This document shows, one piece after another, positions 5,985 through 9,349 of a DNA stretch of 9,349 nt. Origin of the DNA: an uncultured Collinsella sp. (GTDB lineage Bacteria; Actinomycetota; Coriobacteriia; Coriobacteriales; Coriobacteriaceae); assembly GCA_900553165.1 (NCBI GenBank), contig USCN01000039.1:1-9349 (forward strand), read 5' to 3'. The notes under the pieces were generated by a model. That model was not told the origin of the DNA, did no database searches, and worked only from the letters and a program-made list of their open reading frames with translations. The number at the start of each line of letters is the position of its first letter. Position 1 is the stretch's first letter. The position numbers and the translations under genes were made by a program.

Positions 5985-6625
5985 GTGTGATCGTAAGGGG
6001 CGTATCGAAGCGCATGGGTAAAAACGATGTCCTGCGCAACGTGTCCATCGAGGTTGACCCTGGGACTGTGGTCGGGCTTCAGGGGATAAACGGTTCGGGT
6101 AAGACCATGCTCATGCGAGCGGTTTGCGGGTTGATCAAGCCTACCGAAGGCGAAATCTCTATCGATGGCCAAAGGCTTGGGGCGGACATCTCGTTCCCGC
6201 CGAGTCTGGGGATGTTGATCGAGGCGCCTTCCTTTTTGGGATATCTGTCTGGCTACGACAATCTGAAGCTCATCGCTCAGATCAAGGGCGTTGCCACCCC
6301 CGAGGACATTCGCTCTGCCCTGCGGCTCGTGGGGCTCGATGCAGACGAAAAAAAGAAGTTCCGAGCATACTCGCTTGGGATGAAGCAGCGTCTGGGGATA
6401 GCTGCGGCAATTATGGAGAAGCCGAAGCTGCTTGTTCTCGATGAGCCAACGAATGCCCTCGACGAAGCGGGCGTTGAAATGCTCAAGCGCGTTGTGGCGA
6501 TGGCGGCATCAACGGGTCGTGAGGTCCTTCTGTCCAGCCATGACGGAGAGGTGCTCGAGGAACTGGCCGATCGGGTTTACTGCATGCGCGACGGTGCCGT
6601 TGTGAAAGTTCGGGAAAGGTCGTGA
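5981..6625 (+). CDS. ABC transporter ATPase, E-loop (LanF/BcrA-like)
   Basis: This predicted 214-residue nucleotide-binding subunit powers the two permeases encoded just upstream. Motifs in order are Walker A GINGSGKT (35-42), a Q-loop position occupied by glutamate (LIEAPSF, E81), signature SLGMKQ (131-136), Walker B LLVLDEP (150-156), D-loop NALD (158-161) and the switch histidine SSHD (H187). Glutamate for glutamine at the Q-loop and the SLGMKQ signature are known from LanF-type lantibiotic-immunity and BcrA-like ATPases; that family knowledge underlies the proposed self-protection or peptide-export role. At 214 residues it is slightly short, lacking the C-terminal extension of many BcrA/NatA proteins. 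The ATG at 5981 follows AAGGGGGA (5967-5974) and overlaps the upstream stop by 4 bases (ATGA). The catalytic set looks complete. Confidence 0.93.
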   Translation: MSVIVRGVSKRMGKNDVLRNVSIEVDPGTVVGLQGINGSGKTMLMRAVCGLIKPTEGEISIDGQRLGADISFPPSLGMLIEAPSFLGYLSGYDNLKLIAQIKGVATPEDIRSALRLVGLDADEKKKFRAYSLGMKQRLGIAAAIMEKPKLLVLDEPTNALDEAGVEMLKRVVAMAASTGREVLLSSHDGEVLEELADRVYCMRDGAVVKVRERS

Positions 6626-7290
6626 GCGCGATGAAGAAGACCCTGTGGACGAGAAGATCGGCGCTCGCGCTTTTTTGCTGTGCTGCTGCCGGCCTTGCGG
6701 GCATGAGGGTGAGCGTCGTTAACGGGAACCGGACGGTCATTCCTGAGAAATATTACGCGGAGGGCGAATGGCTCTCGATGGATGGAGCGTTTCTGGGGTC
6801 GAAGGATGTGGTGACTGATGGGTATTCGTTTTGCATAGACGGGGCAGAGTTGCTCACGCCGCGCGAGTATCTCAAACGAGCACATGACGATTATTCAAAA
6901 TATGGCACCGTGGATACGAAAACGAGACTGAAGGATGCCGACATCACGTGCGTTATCGCCGTAAAGATGCGTGTCAGAAATAGGGATAATATCGACGGTG
7001 GAATCAAAGCGTATGTTTGGCATCTGGTCCCGGAGTCTGCGCCAAACTATGATTTTGTAGTCAATACCGATCTGATAACGCAAGCCATGCCGGTCCTTGG
7101 CGGCTCTGCTGCGTTTGCCGTGGAGGTTGGGGCAGAAAACGAGTTGCTCGTCCCATTTATGATGCAGAACACCAACGACTATTTCGAAGGTTACGAGACC
7201 GTCCGTTTTGAGAAAGCATTTCCCGGGACTTACACGATGAAGATGACCGATCTGCCGGAGCGGAGGCTCTTAAGGTTTGAAGTGAAATAG
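6622..7290 (+). CDS. Signal-anchored extracytoplasmic protein, ABC-cassette partner
   Basis: A predicted 222-residue protein with one N-terminal hydrophobic segment (about 13-28) after a basic MSAMKKTLWTRRS start. The rest is hydrophilic, with alternating short strands suggesting a beta-rich extracellular domain (about 35-222). TRRSALAL loosely resembles a twin-arginine motif, but the following residues are not FLK, so a Sec signal or an uncleaved anchor is as likely. The two cysteines C19-C20 do not form a lipobox because F18 precedes them. It reminds me of DUF5028-type proteins found beside ABC transporters in Coriobacteriia, at low confidence. The start is taken as GTG 6622, which overlaps the ATPase stop as GTGA and has GGGA at 6612-6615; the ATG at 6631 is an alternative that removes three residues. 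As last gene of the coupled operon it may bind the transporter's substrate or the effector outside the membrane. Confidence 0.75.
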   Translation: MSAMKKTLWTRRSALALFCCAAAGLAGMRVSVVNGNRTVIPEKYYAEGEWLSMDGAFLGSKDVVTDGYSFCIDGAELLTPREYLKRAHDDYSKYGTVDTKTRLKDADITCVIAVKMRVRNRDNIDGGIKAYVWHLVPESAPNYDFVVNTDLITQAMPVLGGSAAFAVEVGAENELLVPFMMQNTNDYFEGYETVRFEKAFPGTYTMKMTDLPERRLLRFEVK

Positions 7291-7327
7291 CTCGAGAGCA
7301 AGGCAAAACGGGTCCATTGGCGGTACG

Positions 7328-7367
7328 CGCGCCCGATTCCAGGCGCCCCGGCCCGGAATCGGGCGCG
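7328..7367. terminator. Strong hairpin between convergent genes, probable bidirectional terminator
   Basis: CGCGCCCGATTCC (7328-7340) and GGAATCGGGCGCG (7355-7367) form a perfect 13-bp, GC-rich stem with a 14-base loop. It lies between the operon end (7290) and the end of the minus-strand YcxB-like gene (7396). Neither side has a T-run, so it is a non-canonical terminator of the sort common in high-GC Gram-positives. By position it serves both genes. Confidence 0.75.
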
Positions 7368-7395
7368 GGACGAGGCGCCTTCGGTGTCGGCCGGC

Positions 7396-8112
7396 CTACC
7401 GCTTCTTCTTGCTCTTCTTCTGCTTGCGCTGCTTGCCCTTGGTCTCCTGGGGCTTGTCGCCCTGTTTTGCTTCGGCAGCGGCCTTTTCTGCCTTCATCTT
7501 CTTGCGTTTGGTCTCGATGCGGAGCTTTTTGTTGATGCGCGCCTTAAGGAAGGGACCGAACTGCTCGGCATCGCCGCGGACAAAGGTGTCCTTAGGGATC
7601 GTCACGCCCTGGTCGGCGAACATGGCCACAAAGATGCGCTCGCCGTCGAGCACGTGGTCGAGCTTTTCAAACGGGAAGAACTGCGACTTGCCGCTCGTGC
7701 CCCAAACCATCAGGCCGTCCTCGTTGGCGGCGACGCGGCGATAGCGGCCACCCATGGACTCGTCGGCCTCAACGGCGTCGATAAAGTCGCGGGCGAGGGT
7801 GTGGTGCAGGTTTTTGCTCCACCAGGCCAAAAAGGCGCCGAATACGATCAAGACGACGCCAAACTTGATCCAGTTGCCGCCGGCCACCAGCATGCCGATG
7901 CCGATGAGCGCGGCAATTGCCGCGGCGACATACAGCGAGCCGCGACGCCTGGGCGAGGCGACCAGGCGGGCGAAGTCGGTGACGAGGTCGTTTTCGTATT
8001 GGTACTCGTTGAGGTACAGGATGCCGTCGTCGGCTGCGGCCTGCTCCTCGAGCGCGACCTCGACCTGGTCGGCTGCTTCGGAGGGAACGAGGTTGCTCTC
8101 TGCGTCTGCCAT
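7396..8112 (-). CDS. YcxB-like membrane protein with lysine-rich tail
   Basis: A 238-residue protein read leftwards. An acidic N-terminus (about 1-50) precedes two adjacent hydrophobic segments (about 59-78 and 82-98). A small cytoplasmic domain (about 105-190) follows, containing EDGLMVWGTSGKSQFFPF and VTIPKDTF (170-177). The GI-x-V...W..I...IPK..F pattern is that of the YcxB-like C-terminal domain, a family of unknown function. The last about 44 residues (195-238) are dominated by Lys, Glu and Gln and end KKSKKKR, which looks like an extra RNA-, lipid- or ribosome-contacting tail. Start ATG at 8112 has AGGAG about 10 bases upstream. The gene is divergent from dnaX and convergent with the ABC operon. 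Base and codon use match the high-GC flanks rather than the operon, so I treat it as resident chromosome. Function not known. Confidence 0.75.
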   Translation of the reverse strand: MADAESNLVPSEAADQVEVALEEQAAADDGILYLNEYQYENDLVTDFARLVASPRRRGSLYVAAAIAALIGIGMLVAGGNWIKFGVVLIVFGAFLAWWSKNLHHTLARDFIDAVEADESMGGRYRRVAANEDGLMVWGTSGKSQFFPFEKLDHVLDGERIFVAMFADQGVTIPKDTFVRGDAEQFGPFLKARINKKLRIETKRKKMKAEKAAAEAKQGDKPQETKGKQRKQKKSKKKR

Positions 8113-8228
8113 GCTCTTTGGACTCCTATCGCGGCGGGCTCGCCGTACGGGTTATTATGGAATGCAGTATGCCGTGCGACCGCATGGCCGCCGCGGCAAC
8201 AAGACTCAGTATACCCGGGGGAGCACCC
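8113..8228. promoter_or_regulatory. Divergent promoter region between the YcxB-like gene and dnaX
   Basis: The one AT-rich island here is TTATTATGG (8152-8160). It gives a 5/6 -10 match on each strand: TATTAT on plus (8153-8158) and CATAAT on minus (8159-8154). A shared -10 for both genes would give leaders of roughly 64 bases (dnaX) and 35 bases (YcxB-like). No good -35 is seen for either. A second plus-strand candidate, TATACC (8210-8215), is too close to the ribosome site to be likely. Confidence 0.3.
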
Positions 8229-9349
8229 ATGGAATCGTTGTACCGAAAGTATCGCCCGCTCACCTTTGACTCCGTGGTGGGCCAGCAGCATATCGTCTCG
8301 ACGCTCGAGCACGCCATCACCGAGGGGCGCCTGTCCCACGCCTACCTGTTCTGCGGACCGCGCGGCACGGGCAAGACCACCATGGCGCGCATTCTGGCCA
8401 AGGCGCTGCTGTGCCGCAATGCCGAGGCGGCGCGCGCCGAGGGTGCAAGCGGCTGCATGCCCGACGGTACTTGCGAGGAGTGCGAGCTCATTGCCGAGGG
8501 TAACCACCCCGATGTCTACGAGCTCGATGCCGCCTCCCGCACGGGCGTGGACAATGTGCGCGAGGAAATCATCAACTCCGTCAACTTTGCCCCGGTGCGC
8601 GGCAAGTACAAGATCTATATCATCGACGAGGTCCACATGCTCACGACGGCGGCGTTCAACGCGCTGCTCAAGACGCTCGAGGAGCCGCCGGCACACGTGA
8701 TCTTTGTGCTGTGCACCACCGACCCGCAAAAGATTCTGGAGACCATCCTCTCGCGCTGCCAGCGTTTCGATTTCCATCGCATCGGCAACGAGGATATCGA
8801 GCGTCGCCTGGCATACGTGTGCGAGCAGGAGGGCTTCGATTACGACGATGAGGCGCTGGCTATCGTGGCGCGCCATGCCAAGGGCGGTATGCGCGACGCG
8901 CTGTCCACGCTGGAGCAGCTGAGCGTCTTTGGCAACGGTTCTGTGCATGCGGACGACGCCCGCTCGCTTTTAGGCGAGGTTTCGGACCAGATTCTGGGCG
9001 AGTTTTCCCGCGCCATTGCCGATCGCGATGTTGCCGAGCTCTATGGACTGATCCGTGCGCAGGTCGAGGAAGGAAACGACCTGCTGGAGCTGACGCGCGA
9101 CCTGGTGGCGCATGTGCGTGACGTGTACGTTGCCTGCGTTGCCGGTGCCCGTGCCGAGCTGTTTGAGGGCGGCTCCGAGCAGGCCGAGGCGCTTGCTGCC
9201 GAGGCCGCTGCCTTTGGCGAGCATCCTGCCGACCGCCTGGCCCGTGTGCTGACGGTGCTCGACGATGCCGCACTGGAGATGAGGGGCGCGAGCGACGTGC
9301 GCCTGGTGCTCGAGATCGCCTGCACGCGCCTGGCACGTCCCGAGGCCGA
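8229..9349 (+). CDS. dnaX: DNA polymerase III subunit gamma/tau, partial (N-terminal 373 residues)
   Basis: This encodes the AAA+ clamp-loader ATPase that loads the sliding clamp and organises the replisome. The start ATG at 8229 follows GGGGGAG (8216-8222). The opening MESLYRKYRPLTFDSVVGQ is the DnaX hallmark. Walker A is GPRGTGKTT (43-51), Walker B IIDEVHML (131-138), sensor 1 CTTD (162-165) and the arginine-finger motif SRC (175-177). Four cysteines, C62, C76, C82 and C85, form the zinc module, but spacing is C-x13-C-x5-C-x2-C rather than the usual C-x8-C-x2-C-x2-C. Domain III continues to the window edge, and the tau-specific C-terminus and stop are outside. Any programmed frameshift site for gamma production would also lie beyond the edge. 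A recR-type gene often follows dnaX, but it would be off the window. Confidence 0.97.
   Translation, partial: MESLYRKYRPLTFDSVVGQQHIVSTLEHAITEGRLSHAYLFCGPRGTGKTTMARILAKALLCRNAEAARAEGASGCMPDGTCEECELIAEGNHPDVYELDAASRTGVDNVREEIINSVNFAPVRGKYKIYIIDEVHMLTTAAFNALLKTLEEPPAHVIFVLCTTDPQKILETILSRCQRFDFHRIGNEDIERRLAYVCEQEGFDYDDEALAIVARHAKGGMRDALSTLEQLSVFGNGSVHADDARSLLGEVSDQILGEFSRAIADRDVAELYGLIRAQVEEGNDLLELTRDLVAHVRDVYVACVAGARAELFEGGSEQAEALAAEAAAFGEHPADRLARVLTVLDDAALEMRGASDVRLVLEIACTRLARPEA

Noticed and set aside
6347..6355. A-AAA-AAG slippery heptamer in frame in the ATPase gene
   Set aside because: The motif is exact, but a -1 shift would stop at 6444 and remove the signature and Walker B motifs. No stimulatory upstream site or strong downstream stem was evident.
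6676..6681. Lipoprotein lipobox at the paired cysteines of the last operon protein
   Set aside because: The residue before C19 is Phe, and the one before C20 is Cys; a lipobox needs Gly, Ala or Ser there.
8210..8215. TATACC as the dnaX -10 box
   Set aside because: It directly abuts the ribosome site, so the transcript would start inside that site.
7384..8700. Long plus-strand open frame across the YcxB-like gene and the start of dnaX
   Set aside because: It is antisense to the YcxB-like gene and out of frame with dnaX, has low-complexity Ser/Arg-rich translation and no domain. Both true genes have clear family motifs.
7848..8948. Long minus-strand open frame opposite dnaX
   Set aside because: It is a high-GC shadow of dnaX with no recognisable domain; its C-terminal part is an Arg/Ser/Pro-rich frame of the YcxB-like gene.
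1..9349. tRNA, rRNA, integrase, transposase or toxin-antitoxin genes
   Set aside because: None could be recognised on either strand from sequence motifs.

Overview
The window is high-GC bacterial DNA. Gene content points to the Coriobacteriia (Collinsella/Olsenella-like): a Hanks-type Ser/Thr kinase, a polytopic membrane protein ending in a LuxR-type helix-turn-helix, an Actinobacteria-style strong hairpin without a U-tract, and dnaX. This placement is an inference from gene style, not from a marker gene comparison.

Layout. (1) Positions 1-1015, minus strand: N-terminal part of a Ser/Thr protein kinase that runs off the left edge. (2) 1016-1454: a 439-base non-coding stretch with a candidate kinase promoter, a regular array of five alternating inverted copies of a 14-base motif (1175-1312), and a TATAAT box with small dyads just before the next gene. 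(3) 1455-3590: a 711-residue membrane regulator built as two successive modules, each about eight membrane segments followed by a LuxR-type HTH. (4) 3591-3699: a control region with a long dyad overlapping the regulator's stop codon and a perfect 12-base palindrome. (5) 3700-7290: a five-gene plus-strand operon encoding a secreted four-cysteine protein, two six-span ABC-2 permeases, an ABC ATPase with a glutamate in the Q-loop, and an N-terminally anchored extracytoplasmic protein. (6) 7291-7395: a 13-bp hairpin between convergent genes. (7) 7396-8112, minus strand: a YcxB-like membrane protein. (8) 8229 to the right edge, plus strand: the N-terminal 373 residues of DnaX.

How it may work together. 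The last four genes of the operon overlap by 1-4 bases, so they are probably translated as a unit. Two different small permeases plus an E-loop, SLGMKQ-signature ATPase is the arrangement of LanFEG-type bacteriocin immunity/export systems. The first gene encodes a small secreted, probably disulfide-bonded protein. The double membrane LuxR protein directly upstream is the obvious candidate controller. My working model is an undescribed secreted-effector plus LanFEG-like transporter cassette governed by a duplicated membrane-bound LuxR sensor. The flanking kinase, YcxB-like gene and dnaX look like conserved chromosome, and the cassette with its repeat array looks like an accessory insertion between them. 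Family assignments of the secreted protein and of the last operon gene are from memory and uncertain.
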